Below, piece by piece: positions 1 to 8,606 of a DNA stretch of 30,926 nucleotides. The DNA is taken from assembly GCA_905193755.1 (NCBI GenBank), contig CAJJPX010000018.1, positions 1-30,926 on the forward strand. The letters are read 5' to 3'. Every line of letters begins with the position of its first letter. The first letter of the stretch is position 1. The DNA is from an uncultured Clostridium sp. (GTDB lineage Bacteria; Bacillota_I; Bacilli_A; RF39; UBA660). The position numbers and the translations under genes were made by a program. The notes below the pieces were generated by a model that was not told the origin of the DNA, did no database searches, and saw only the letters and a program-made list of their open reading frames with translations.

Positions 1-69
1 TAAAAAAATTATAAAATTTTAAAGAATTAAAAATAATTTAATTGTTCGCTTTTCTATGAGTTATGTTAA

Positions 70-78
70 TGTTATAAT
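70..78 (+). promoter_or_regulatory. Extended -10 promoter of pcrA
   Basis: TATAAT at 73-78 is preceded by TGT at 70-72, an extended -10. No good -35 lies 17 bases upstream. The expected start of transcription is near 85, which leaves a leader of only about 12 nt with the Shine-Dalgarno (AAGAGG, 83-88) at its very 5' end. Bases 1-69 are featureless AT-rich sequence. Confidence 0.6.
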
Positions 79-96
79 GGTTAAGAGGTAATTAAT

Positions 97-2184
97 ATGA
101 TGTTAAATAATAAACAATTAGAAGCAGTTAATCATAAAGAAGGACCTTGTTTAGTTCTTGCAGGAGCAGGTAGTGGTAAAACAAGAGTATTAACTGAAAG
201 AATAATAAAATTAATAGATGAAGGAGTAAGTCCATATAATATACTTGCGATAACATTTACTAATAAAGCAGCTAAAGAAATGAGAGAGAGAGTAGAAGCT
301 AAGATAGATACTATAGCTGATTCTATATTTATTGGGACATTCCATTCATTTGGTCTTAGAATACTTAGAGAGAATTATAGTGATATAGGATATACATCTA
401 ATATAACAATACTTGATACTGATGATACTAAAGCACTTATTAAAAGAATATTAAAAGAAAATTCTTATGATCCAGCTAACTATGATATAAAACATATTAT
501 ATCAAGAATAAGTAGTGCTAAAAATGATGGGTTAAGTCCTTTAGAATACTCTAAATTATTTTTAAGAGATGAAGATAAAGTAATATCTTTTGTATATGAA
601 AAATATATTAAATTATTAAAAGAAAATAATTCAGTAGATTTTGATGATTTGTTATTAAAGCCAGTAGAGTTATTTAAAAGACGTAAAGATATATTAGAAA
701 AATATCAAGAGAGATTTAAATATATTTTAGTAGATGAATATCAAGATACTAATAGTATTCAATATGAATTATGTAAGTTACTTGCGAGTAAATATCATAA
801 TATTTTTGTAGTAGGGGACGCTAATCAATCTATATATTCATGGAGAAATGCCGATTATAGAAATATACTTAATTTTGAAAAAGATTATAAGAATGCTAAA
901 GTAGTTCTTTTAGAAGAAAATTATAGAAGTACTAATACAATACTTAAGGCTGCAAACTCAGTAATTAAAAATAATCGTGAAGGTACTAAATTAAATCTAT
1001 GGACATCTAGTGGAGATGGAGAAAAAATAGAATACATTAGACTTGAAGATGAAATAAAAGAAAGTTCATTCGTTATAAAGAAAATAAAAGAAATGATGAA
1101 TGAAGGATATCAATATAGTGATTTTGCCGTACTTTATAGAACTAATGCTCAAAGTAGAACAATTGAAGAAGCTTTTGTAAGAAGTAATATTCCTTATAAT
1201 ATTATAGGTAGTTATTACTTCTATAGTAGAAAAGAAATTAAAGATTTAATAGCATACTTAAATTTAGTATATAACTCTAATGATTCAGTTAGTTTAGAAA
1301 GAGTAATTAATACTCCTAAAAGAGGAATAGGTACTAAAACAATAGACAATATTCGTAATAAAGCTCGTGAAAATGATATATCTATGTTTGATGCGATAGA
1401 GTCTGGAAAAGAACTTGAATTTAAAAAATTAATACTTGAATTACAAGAAGATGCTAAAACACTTAGTTTATCTGAATTAATTGAAGACGTTCTTGTAAAA
1501 AGTGGAATAAGAGCTGAATATGAACTTGATAAATCACTTGAAAGTGATGCTAAAATAGAAAACTTAAATGAGTTTAAATCAGTGGCAGTTGCTTTTGAAG
1601 AGAGTGGTGTATATGATTTATCAACATTCCTTGAAAATATATTACTTGTTAGTGATGCAGGTCAATATAAAGAGAATAAAGATGCTGTTAATTTAATGAC
1701 ACTTCATTCTGCGAAGGGACTTGAATTTAAAGTAGTATTTATTCTTGGTATGGAAGAAGGAATATTCCCTCATAGTAGAAGTTTTGAGAGTGCAAGTGAA
1801 CTTGAAGAAGAAAGAAGACTTTGCTATGTAGGAATTACTAGAGCTAAGAGTATTCTTTATTTACTAAGTGCTAGACAAAGAACATTATATGGTAAAACCA
1901 GTGGTACAGTAGAAAGTAGATTCATTAAAGAAATAGATAATGATTTAATTAATAAGACTAATATGTCAGTAAGAGTAGATGATAGACCTAAGAGAACACT
2001 TGGAAATATGTATAATAATAACGCATGTAGTGATGGAATTAAAGCTGGAGATAATGTTATACATACAGTATTTGGAGAAGGTGTTGTTATTAAGATTAGT
2101 GGTAACATTGCAACTATAGCATTTGCTCATGGAGTAGGTATCAAGAGTATTGCTGCTAATCATAAATATTTAACTAAAAAATAG
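97..2184 (+). CDS. pcrA: UvrD/PcrA-type superfamily 1A DNA helicase
   Basis: ATP-dependent 3'-5' DNA helicase of the UvrD/PcrA family, which acts in nucleotide excision repair, removes RecA and polymerase from DNA, and helps plasmid and chromosome replication in Bacillota. The 695-aa length fits PcrA. Visible in order: Q motif (NNKQLEAV, residues 4-11), Walker A AGAGSGKT (22-29), motif Ia (ITFTNKAAKEM), Walker B/motif II VDEYQD, motif III (VVGDANQSIYSWR), motif IV (EENYRST), motif V (LMTLHSAKGLEF) and motif VI (CYVGITRAK). The C-terminus carries the PcrA-type tail with GDNVIHTVFGEGVV, the segment known to contact RNA polymerase in PcrA. Two Met codons are adjacent at the start; 97 lies 8 nt after AAGAGG. 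It appears to be a single-gene unit. Confidence 0.96.
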   Translation: MMLNNKQLEAVNHKEGPCLVLAGAGSGKTRVLTERIIKLIDEGVSPYNILAITFTNKAAKEMRERVEAKIDTIADSIFIGTFHSFGLRILRENYSDIGYTSNITILDTDDTKALIKRILKENSYDPANYDIKHIISRISSAKNDGLSPLEYSKLFLRDEDKVISFVYEKYIKLLKENNSVDFDDLLLKPVELFKRRKDILEKYQERFKYILVDEYQDTNSIQYELCKLLASKYHNIFVVGDANQSIYSWRNADYRNILNFEKDYKNAKVVLLEENYRSTNTILKAANSVIKNNREGTKLNLWTSSGDGEKIEYIRLEDEIKESSFVIKKIKEMMNEGYQYSDFAVLYRTNAQSRTIEEAFVRSNIPYNIIGSYYFYSRKEIKDLIAYLNLVYNSNDSVSLERVINTPKRGIGTKTIDNIRNKARENDISMFDAIESGKELEFKKLILELQEDAKTLSLSELIEDVLVKSGIRAEYELDKSLESDAKIENLNEFKSVAVAFEESGVYDLSTFLENILLVSDAGQYKENKDAVNLMTLHSAKGLEFKVVFILGMEEGIFPHSRSFESASELEEERRLCYVGITRAKSILYLLSARQRTLYGKTSGTVESRFIKEIDNDLINKTNMSVRVDDRPKRTLGNMYNNNACSDGIKAGDNVIHTVFGEGVVIKISGNIATIAFAHGVGIKSIAANHKYLTKK

Positions 2185-2236
2185 ATTTTATTGTTTATGT
2201 AAATATTATATAATAATAATATAAGGAGAATAAAAT

Positions 2237-2815
2237 ATGAATCAAAAATTAATGAGTGAAATGAAAACACGTAGAAATCAACTTGCTTTTTTTGTTAATA
2301 AAGCTATTGATGAATATGAAATAGTAAAAGCTGAGCATCCAGATGATATAGCTCTTCAAAATAAATCAGCAATAGAAGCTAATCATTTAAATGAAAGCTA
2401 TTTAAGCGTTAATACTGATATTTCAAATTACACTATTACATCAAAATTTCCTGATGGAACTTTACTTCTAGAAACAGGAGTGGTTACATCACTGGATCCA
2501 TCATTATCAGTTCAAGAATATGAAAAATTCTTATGTAAAAAGTATAGAATTCCAGAACTAGAAAAAGAATTAGATAGTCCTATGTTAGATGATGATAACT
2601 ATTTAGGTGATACTGTTAAAGCTACTGATACTTCTGATAAATTTGACTATTTAGGTGATACAGTTGAAGGTGCTCCTGCTGATGAAGATAAGTTTGACTA
2701 TTTAGGTGATACTCGTAAAGCTGCAGATGGTGATAAGAATAAGTATTTAGGAGATACCGCTAAACCTGATGATGAATCAAATGAAATGTTTTATGACGGT
2801 GGAATGAGTTTATAA
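2237..2815 (+). CDS. Acidic protein with YLGDT repeats, function unknown
   Basis: I do not recognise this 192-aa protein. The N-terminal part (about 1-115) is mixed helix/strand with no signal peptide or membrane segment, so it is probably cytoplasmic. The C-terminal third is an acidic tail with four tandem units each starting YLGDT (units start at bases 2600, 2648, 2699 and 2744; 16, 17, 15 and about 16 residues), with Lys and Asp/Glu-rich spacers such as DEDKFD. The low-complexity repeats look like a docking tail or disordered linker. Start chosen at ATG 2237 behind AAGGAG. It is preceded by a 52-nt gap with a TATAAT-like box and followed by a hairpin terminator, so it is probably monocistronic. 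Confidence 0.75.
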   Translation: MNQKLMSEMKTRRNQLAFFVNKAIDEYEIVKAEHPDDIALQNKSAIEANHLNESYLSVNTDISNYTITSKFPDGTLLLETGVVTSLDPSLSVQEYEKFLCKKYRIPELEKELDSPMLDDDNYLGDTVKATDTSDKFDYLGDTVEGAPADEDKFDYLGDTRKAADGDKNKYLGDTAKPDDESNEMFYDGGMSL

Positions 2816-2820
2816 TAATT

Positions 2821-2860
2821 GAACTAGGAAACTAGTTCTTTATTTTTTAATAAAGAACTA
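2821..2860 (+). terminator. Two overlapping, mutually exclusive hairpins with T-runs
   Basis: Hairpin A is GAACTAG (2821-2827), GAAA loop, CTAGTTC (2832-2838), followed by TTTATTTTTT. Hairpin B is AGTTCTTTATT (2834-2844), TTTT loop, AATAAAGAACT (2849-2859), an 11-bp perfect stem followed by a T-rich run. They share AGTTC, so only one can form. It terminates the 2237 gene. Confidence 0.8.
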
Positions 2861-2878
2861 TATTTTTATTTCTGTATT

Positions 2879-2887
2879 TGTTATAAT
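2879..2887 (+). promoter_or_regulatory. Extended -10 promoter for the 2912 gene
   Basis: TGT (2879-2881) followed by TATAAT (2882-2887). A second TATAAT at 2894-2899 is too close to the ribosome binding site at 2901 to be used with it. The predicted leader is about 18 nt. Confidence 0.55.
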
Positions 2888-2911
2888 AAATATTATAATA
2901 GAGGTGTATGT

Positions 2912-5500
2912 ATGTCATTATTTAAAGAAATAAAAAGTAGACAAATTCAAAAAAAAGCAAATGATTTCATTAAATCTCTTAGTAATAAAAATGAAAAAGA
3001 AATTGAACAAGCATATTTGAATTCTAAAGAATTTGAAAATAATGAAATAGTTTTAAGTTATTTGTTTTTTCATCATCCATCATTAATTAGAATATTACCA
3101 TTAGATTTTCAAAAATCTCGTTTAAATAGTAATCTTTCTATGTTCAGATATGGTAGTCCGGAAGCACGTAAGGCATTAGTTGGCGATTGGCTTGCTGGTA
3201 ATAAATTTTTTATGAATAGTAATGTACTTGATTTAGATCCAGATGAATATACATCATACGTTAAATTATATTTTAATCAACCTGATGATGTTGCGAAACT
3301 ATATATGGAAGATTTAACAGAAGTATTAAAAGTACTTTCTAATAGTGATTTAAAAGCAACAGAAGCTTTAATAGAAAAAATAAAAGATAAATTAACAGAT
3401 AGACAATGGGAATTTGTTATAAAAGTAAATCCAATATTTATAAAATATGCTAGTCAATCAGTACAAAATAAATATGCTGAAGATGAAAAATATAATATGT
3501 ATATAAGTGGTAATGCTAGAGAAAATTTTGTTAAAAAGCAAATAGAAAAAATAAAAGATGATTTTTCATTAATAAATACAATGCCTATAGATATTAAAAA
3601 AGAATATATAGAGACATATCCATTTATGATAAATTATTTAGATTATAATACTTTAATTGAATTATTAAAATATGATATAGAATTAATAAAGTATATGAAT
3701 ATTTCTGCATTTAAAAGTAAAGAAAACTCTTCACAAGATGTTGTTTATGGAATATTAGATGGTATAGAACATAAAAGTATAAATGATATAGTAAATATAT
3801 TTGTTAGTAAGGGTATATTAAATGCTAAAGGTAAATTATATAGATTTGATCCTAAAAGTAATAATATAAGTTATCAATATACTAAAAGGTTAATAAAGAT
3901 AATACAAAATTTAAGTATAGAACAAATGATGTTACTTATTAATATAGATGTTAACTATGTTCTTCCTTATGTAGCTCCAGTTTATAATAATGACACTGAT
4001 AGAGATACAAAAGATAGTATTATTATTGATTGTGATTCAAGATGTTTAAATTTATTTAAAGCTTATTATGATGAAGAAATGTATAATAAGTTTTATAAAG
4101 TTATTAATAAGATGTATAGTGAATTAATAGAAAATATAGATAAATATGATTATACAATTGATTACAATTCAATATTTGATTTCTTTAAGATATTATTTAA
4201 TAAGTCAATTATGACAAAGAATAATCCTGAAAAGATTACTTTATATATAGGTATTTCATTATTACATAAAGATGAAGCTGGTAAATTTAGAGAAACTACT
4301 AATAAACTTTTAACAGATTTATTAAGTACTGCGTATGATACTCCAGTTAAATTAGAAAGTGATATATATGAAATTTATTCATTAGAAATATTTGATAAAA
4401 GACTTTCTTTTTTACCAAAGGATTTGTTTATAGATTATTCTAAATTTAATTTTGTTAATATGTCTACTTTATTATTTATAGTTAAAAGTAATAGAAATAG
4501 AGAATTGTTTATTAAATATTATGATATATTTAAAAGTATTTATGGTGAAAATAAAGAATCATTATATAAAGCTGTAGAGAATTTCTTATATTATAGAGAA
4601 TTAATGATGGACATTGCTGATAGAAATTTAGATGATAAAGAATTAGATAATTTAATAGATTTAATAGCTACGTATGGAAATCATTTGAATATTACTAAGA
4701 CTAGTGAACTTGATTCATATGATGTATCTCTATTAAAGAAGTTAATAACTGAATTATCTGCTACTAAAGATATTGATGTATATAAAAATTTATTATGTAA
4801 TTATTTATTTAATAGAGGATATGATAAGAATGGTAATACCGGATGGTTGGAAATATCAACTATTAAAGAATTATGTGATGTGTATGAAGTAGAGAATTTA
4901 GAGGCGTTAGAGGTAGATGGTAAGAAAGTATTTACTGAGTTAGAAGTTAATTTATTTTCTATGATAAAGTTAATGTTTAGTGTAAGTGATTATGATATGA
5001 ATCTTCAATATATTGATGATCTTATAAATAATAATTTTAATAGGAATTTAATTGGTGTTATAGATTTCTTTAATAAACTTAAAAAGTATAGATGTGAATT
5101 AATTAATGAACAAATAGTTACATTAGATGAAATAGAAATGTTATATATTGATAGTCCTGATATGGTTAAAAAATCTAATGAGGATGGTTTAGTTATTTAT
5201 ACGATTATTAATCAAGACTTTAAAATATTATCTTCTTATACTAATGATGGAACACATTATGCTTGTTTAAATATTTCTGATTTAGAAAAGAATTGTTATG
5301 GTTATGATAAATTAATTAAAACTGGTTCACTTAGATTTACTACTTATGAAGATCATACATTAATTAAAGTAAATAAGGATAGATTAGATAAACATACTAT
5401 GATACCTAAATTTATAGTAGTAGTAGGTGAGCTTACTGATGATTTGAAAAATATAGCTAAAAAGAATAATTATAAAGTAATTTATATTCAAAATGGATAG
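2912..5500 (+). CDS. Large cytoplasmic protein of unknown function (862 aa)
   Basis: I do not recognise this family. It is 862 aa, mostly predicted helical, Lys/Asn/Asp-rich, with no signal peptide or convincing membrane segment. A repeated-helix look in residues 20-300 (short segments such as FVIKVNPIFIKYASQ and YIETYPFMINYL) suggests an alpha-solenoid. The final 60 residues switch to an alternating strand/helix pattern ending FIVVVGELTDDLKNIAKK and then KVIYIQ, which looks like a small alpha/beta C-terminal domain. No catalytic motif is evident. Start: ATG 2912 behind GAGGTG (2901-2906). It ends 8 nt before a 58-aa ORF that shares its transcript. Another possibility is a structural or defence-type scaffold protein; I have no evidence for a function. 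Confidence 0.85.
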   Translation: MSLFKEIKSRQIQKKANDFIKSLSNKNEKEIEQAYLNSKEFENNEIVLSYLFFHHPSLIRILPLDFQKSRLNSNLSMFRYGSPEARKALVGDWLAGNKFFMNSNVLDLDPDEYTSYVKLYFNQPDDVAKLYMEDLTEVLKVLSNSDLKATEALIEKIKDKLTDRQWEFVIKVNPIFIKYASQSVQNKYAEDEKYNMYISGNARENFVKKQIEKIKDDFSLINTMPIDIKKEYIETYPFMINYLDYNTLIELLKYDIELIKYMNISAFKSKENSSQDVVYGILDGIEHKSINDIVNIFVSKGILNAKGKLYRFDPKSNNISYQYTKRLIKIIQNLSIEQMMLLINIDVNYVLPYVAPVYNNDTDRDTKDSIIIDCDSRCLNLFKAYYDEEMYNKFYKVINKMYSELIENIDKYDYTIDYNSIFDFFKILFNKSIMTKNNPEKITLYIGISLLHKDEAGKFRETTNKLLTDLLSTAYDTPVKLESDIYEIYSLEIFDKRLSFLPKDLFIDYSKFNFVNMSTLLFIVKSNRNRELFIKYYDIFKSIYGENKESLYKAVENFLYYRELMMDIADRNLDDKELDNLIDLIATYGNHLNITKTSELDSYDVSLLKKLITELSATKDIDVYKNLLCNYLFNRGYDKNGNTGWLEISTIKELCDVYEVENLEALEVDGKKVFTELEVNLFSMIKLMFSVSDYDMNLQYIDDLINNNFNRNLIGVIDFFNKLKKYRCELINEQIVTLDEIEMLYIDSPDMVKKSNEDGLVIYTIINQDFKILSSYTNDGTHYACLNISDLEKNCYGYDKLIKTGSLRFTTYEDHTLIKVNKDRLDKHTMIPKFIVVVGELTDDLKNIAKKNNYKVIYIQNG

Positions 5501-5508
5501 GAGTGTTT

Positions 5509-5685
5509 ATGCAAGATAAAGTTAAAATTAAAATTGATTCTTTAAAAAAAGATAAAAGTTCTTTTAAGCAATATATTGTTAGTTTTTGTAATATAAGTAA
5601 ATCACAAGAGTTATTTAGAAATAATAAGCAGTTTAAAGCTTTAAAAGACTATGTGACAGATAAAAAAGAAGAATTTTATGATTAG
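5509..5685 (+). CDS. Small basic protein, operon partner of the 862-aa protein
   Basis: A 58-aa, Lys-rich, soluble, probably helical protein (starts MQDKVKIKIDSL, ends KKEEFYD). Function unknown. The longer reading frame begins at GTG 5503, but that codon lies inside the Shine-Dalgarno AGGAG (5499-5503), so ATG 5509, five bases downstream, is the likelier start. The gene starts 8 nt after the stop of the 862-aa gene and is followed by a terminator, so the two are probably co-expressed. Confidence 0.65.
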   Translation: MQDKVKIKIDSLKKDKSSFKQYIVSFCNISKSQELFRNNKQFKALKDYVTDKKEEFYD

Positions 5686-5707
5686 AATATAACTATAATA
5701 GAAAATG

Positions 5708-5733
5708 GATTCTTTAAAAGAATCTGTTTTTTT
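5708..5733 (+). terminator. Intrinsic terminator
   Basis: GATTCTT (5708-5714), TAA loop, AAGAATC (5718-5724), then TG and a run of seven T (5727-5733). It ends the 2912-5685 unit. The T-run abuts the next promoter. Confidence 0.85.
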
Positions 5734-5734
5734 G

Positions 5735-5743
5735 TGATATAAT
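5735..5743 (+). promoter_or_regulatory. Extended -10 promoter giving a leaderless mRNA
   Basis: TGA (5735-5737) plus TATAAT (5738-5743), with only six bases (AATTTT) before ATG 5750. Standard -10 to start spacing puts +1 at or beside the A of the ATG. There is no Shine-Dalgarno. Confidence 0.6.
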
Positions 5744-5749
5744 AATTTT

Positions 5750-7360
5750 ATGAAAAATAGAGTAGTTAAAACTATGATTATTGTACTTTCAATTACTTTG
5801 TTATTTGGAGTAATATCTTTTTCATATGCATATTTTAGTTTAGAGATAGAGGGGTCATCTAAAGATATAGTTTTATCTACTGGAGACTTAAGACTTAAAT
5901 ATACTGATGTTTCTACAATTAGTTTAGAAAATGCTTTACCAGGTGACTCAATAACTAAAACTTTAACAGTTGAAAATATAGGTACTAAAGATACAAGTTA
6001 TAATATAGTATGGAGAGATTTAATAAATCAAATTAATTATTATGATTTACATTTGGATATGAAGTGTAAGAGTTATAAGAATTATGGGAAAGATACACAA
6101 GAAGAGTATGGTGAATGTAAGAGTTTTTATAAAGCAGTGCCATATACTGAAACTAAGATAAATAAAGATATTAAAAGAGATATTGAAATTGAAGTAGGAG
6201 TTACTCAAGTATATGAGTTAACAATAACCTTCTTAAATAGAAATTATTCACAAGATGAGAATTTAAATAAGAGTTTTAGTGGAAGAATAGAATTAGAAGA
6301 ATATATAGATGAGTCTGTATACTGCTATTCTGATGATAATAAAAATTATATAAATGGACAGTATACATATACTTTTAATGATTCTAATGGGTGGGGTGTA
6401 CATTTAACTGATAGAGAAAGTACCGAACCTGTAAATTCTATTTTATGTACATATATTAATGATAGACCTGTAACTTCATTTTCGAATGCATTTAAGGATA
6501 GTGAAGCTGTGAGTATTGACCTTGGAAAAATAAATACAAAAAATGTCACTAGTATGTATGCTATGTTTATGAATACTAAGGCTACAACAATTAAAGGTTT
6601 AGAATTATTTGATACTTCAAATGTTATTGAAATGCAACATATGTTTAGAAACACTAATTTTTTATCATTAGATCTTAGCAGTTTTGATACTTCAAATATA
6701 GATTCATTTTTATGTTATTTTTTTATCAGTAAAGCTACATACATTGATATATCTAGTTTTAATACAAGTAAAGTCACTAATATGGGGTCTTTTTTTAATA
6801 ATACTCAAGTTAAACATATTGATTTAAGCAGTTTTAATACATCAAATGTTACTAGTTTTAATGCTATGTTTTGGGGTACAAATTTTGAGAATGTTGATTT
6901 AAATAGTTTTGATACAAGTAATGTTACTAATATGGGTTCTATGTTTCAAAGTTCTAATTTAAAATTTTTGGATTTAGGTAATTTTGACACAAGTAGTGTT
7001 ACAAATATGGCTTCTATGTTTCAAAGTTCTTTAATTACTGAGATTATAGGTCTTGATTCTTTTGATACTAGTGCTGTTACTGATATGAGTGGTATGTTTT
7101 ATTATTCTAGAGTAGTTAATTTAGATGTAAGTAATTTTGATACTTCAAATGTTACAAGTATGTATCGTATGTTTCAAGGAAGTAAAGCTAAAACTTTGAA
7201 TTTGACTTCTTTTAATATTGATAATGTAACTAATATGATTGATATGTTAAGGACTGTATCTGCTACTATTGGGTATGCAAAAGATGAGGAAACGGCTTTG
7301 AAATTTAATGATTCTAGTGTTACTGCAATACCTAGTACTTTAAAGTTTGTAGTAAGATAA
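5750..7360 (+). CDS. SipW-type signal, camelysin/TasA-like domain plus BspA-like repeats; surface protein
   Basis: A secreted 536-aa protein. Residues 1-30 form a signal segment with the SYAYFS signature of proteins handled by SipW-type signal peptidases (TasA/camelysin class). Residues about 30-190 are a beta-rich domain with ENALPGDSITKTLTVENIGT, typical of that class. From about 245 to 500 there are ten BspA/DUF285-like repeats of about 25 residues, core F(D/N)TSNVTNMxxMF preceded by LDLSS, which form an LRR-like solenoid used for adhesion in gut and oral Bacillota. There is no C-terminal LPXTG-type motif or membrane anchor. The ATG has no ribosome binding site and the promoter predicts a leaderless transcript. 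No SipW-like peptidase gene is in the window. It converges with the HD-domain gene. Confidence 0.85.
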   Translation: MKNRVVKTMIIVLSITLLFGVISFSYAYFSLEIEGSSKDIVLSTGDLRLKYTDVSTISLENALPGDSITKTLTVENIGTKDTSYNIVWRDLINQINYYDLHLDMKCKSYKNYGKDTQEEYGECKSFYKAVPYTETKINKDIKRDIEIEVGVTQVYELTITFLNRNYSQDENLNKSFSGRIELEEYIDESVYCYSDDNKNYINGQYTYTFNDSNGWGVHLTDRESTEPVNSILCTYINDRPVTSFSNAFKDSEAVSIDLGKINTKNVTSMYAMFMNTKATTIKGLELFDTSNVIEMQHMFRNTNFLSLDLSSFDTSNIDSFLCYFFISKATYIDISSFNTSKVTNMGSFFNNTQVKHIDLSSFNTSNVTSFNAMFWGTNFENVDLNSFDTSNVTNMGSMFQSSNLKFLDLGNFDTSSVTNMASMFQSSLITEIIGLDSFDTSAVTDMSGMFYYSRVVNLDVSNFDTSNVTSMYRMFQGSKAKTLNLTSFNIDNVTNMIDMLRTVSATIGYAKDEETALKFNDSSVTAIPSTLKFVVR

Positions 7361-7386
7361 AACTGAAGAATTGATTCTTCAGTTTT
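7359..7386. terminator. Bidirectional terminator between convergent genes
   Basis: AAAACTGAAGAA (7359-7370), TTGA loop, TTCTTCAGTTTT (7375-7386): a 12-bp perfect stem with A and T ends, usable on both strands. It overlaps the stop codons of both flanking genes. Confidence 0.85.
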
Positions 7387-7951
7387 AGTTTATTTCATTA
7401 TTTTCAAATTTTATATTTAAGAATTTTCTACTAGCTAGATAATCACACATATGAACAAATCTTTGATATTTATCTTTTGGTGGTTCTAGTACTTCATTAC
7501 CATTAAAGTCTGTTGTCCATGGTCCCATATGAGTGGCTATGCATCTACAAATTAAATCTAATTGATTATCATTTAGTTCTAGTTTTTCTTTATTTTCTCT
7601 AACATAATTACTCATTTGAATAGGGTGATCAATAGCAGTATAACGTTCTTTTACTCTTCCATTCTTTAAGCCATCATGTACAGTAAGAGCAAATAAAATC
7701 AAATCCTTTTCTTCATCAGTAAAATTATTTAAAGATGGATTTTGAAGTAATTCATAAGCAATTCTTACTGCAGCCTTAGTATGTCTTACAAGACCTCCAT
7801 CTCCTAAAGTAAATTCAGGATGATATTTACCAGTAGAACTAGCTGGTATTTGATAAAAATATTCTGGTAATAAATCTAACATAGTTATCAAACTATTTTT
7901 AATTTTATTATCCTTTATATAACTTAATTCTTTATTAAAAATTTCATGCAT
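7385..7951 (-). CDS. HD-domain metal-dependent phosphohydrolase
   Basis: A soluble 188-aa protein of the HD superfamily (metal-dependent phosphohydrolases). Candidate metal and catalytic residues in the right order: H57 (GGLVRHTK), H92-D93 (ALTVHDGLKNG), H109 (AIDHP), H141 (IATHMGPW) and D170 (HMCDYLASRK). The layout of one early His, the HD pair, two further His and a late Asp resembles YqeK-like and other HDIG nucleotide or cyclic-nucleotide hydrolases, but the substrate cannot be read from sequence. Start: ATG at 7951 behind AGAGGT. It is the only long minus-strand gene, divergent from the 8070 gene. Confidence 0.88.
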   Translation of the reverse strand: MHEIFNKELSYIKDNKIKNSLITMLDLLPEYFYQIPASSTGKYHPEFTLGDGGLVRHTKAAVRIAYELLQNPSLNNFTDEEKDLILFALTVHDGLKNGRVKERYTAIDHPIQMSNYVRENKEKLELNDNQLDLICRCIATHMGPWTTDFNGNEVLEPPKDKYQRFVHMCDYLASRKFLNIKFENNEIN

Positions 7952-7970
7952 AATAATACCTCTAAGAAGA

Positions 7971-7976
7971 ATTATA
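7971..7976 (-). promoter_or_regulatory. -10 box of the HD-domain gene
   Basis: On the minus strand TATAAT reads from 7976 to 7971, about 20 nt upstream of the ATG and followed by AGAGGT. I see no clear -35. Confidence 0.45.
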
Positions 7977-8014
7977 TAATAAAAAAATAAATTTTTCTAT
8001 AGTAAATAAATAGT

Positions 8015-8043
8015 TTGAAAAACATATTTAAATGTGTTAAAAT
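8015..8043 (+). promoter_or_regulatory. Consensus-like sigma-70 promoter
   Basis: TTGAAA (8015-8020), 17-nt spacer, TAAAAT (8038-8043) with TGT in front. Expected start near 8050. Because the box lies here, the upstream GTG at 8034 cannot be the start of the following gene. Confidence 0.8.
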
Positions 8044-8069
8044 GTATATGTAAGATAACGGAGGGAACA

Positions 8070-8606
8070 ATGAAGAAATTAAAAAAGAAATTTGAATTAT
8101 TTGATAAAAAAATACCAACTCGTAATTATTTTATCGTATTAGTTGTATCTATTTTAGTTATTATAGTATCATTATATTTAAGAACGTTCTATTTAACTTA
8201 TAAGAATAATAAAATAAATACTAGTGTGTTCCAAGATCAAAAAATAAAACAAATTAATACTAAAGATGCAGATTTTGCTTTAAAAGAAACTGGAGGTGTT
8301 CTTTTATATGTAAGTTATACTGGTAATGATGAAATATATAATAATGAAAAAAAGATGTATAGTGTATTAGAAAAGAAAGAATTACTAGATGATTTTATAT
8401 ATTGGAATGTTGTTGATTATGGAGATAAAAAAGACTACATATTAACGTTAAAAGAGAAATTCCCAACTATAAAAGATCAAATTACTAATGCTCCATTATT
8501 AATATATATTAAAGATGGAGAAGCTCAAGAAGCTATGAGTAGTGAATTAAAATATATTGATTATAAAATACTTAATAAAATGATTGAAAAATATGGAATT
8601 GAATAG
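8070..8606 (+). CDS. Membrane-anchored thioredoxin-fold-like protein without CxxC
   Basis: A 178-aa protein with one N-terminal membrane helix (YFIVLVVSILVIIVSLYL) and an outward-facing soluble domain. The pattern GGVLLYVSYTGNDE, helix, FIYWNVVDY, then NAPLLIYIKDGE looks like the beta-alpha-beta plus cis-Pro-like strand of a thioredoxin fold. The usual CxxC position has no cysteine, so a redox role is unlikely; this assignment is an inference from pattern only. Start: ATG 8070 behind GGAGGG (8060-8065) rather than GTG 8034, which falls inside the promoter. It has its own promoter and terminator and may be a chaperone or assembly factor for neighbouring surface proteins. Confidence 0.7.
   Translation: MKKLKKKFELFDKKIPTRNYFIVLVVSILVIIVSLYLRTFYLTYKNNKINTSVFQDQKIKQINTKDADFALKETGGVLLYVSYTGNDEIYNNEKKMYSVLEKKELLDDFIYWNVVDYGDKKDYILTLKEKFPTIKDQITNAPLLIYIKDGEAQEAMSSELKYIDYKILNKMIEKYGIE

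Noticed and set aside
8034..8069. GTG 8034 as start of the thioredoxin-fold-like gene
   Set aside because: It lies within the promoter (-10 at 8038-8043); ATG 8070 has GGAGGG at proper spacing.
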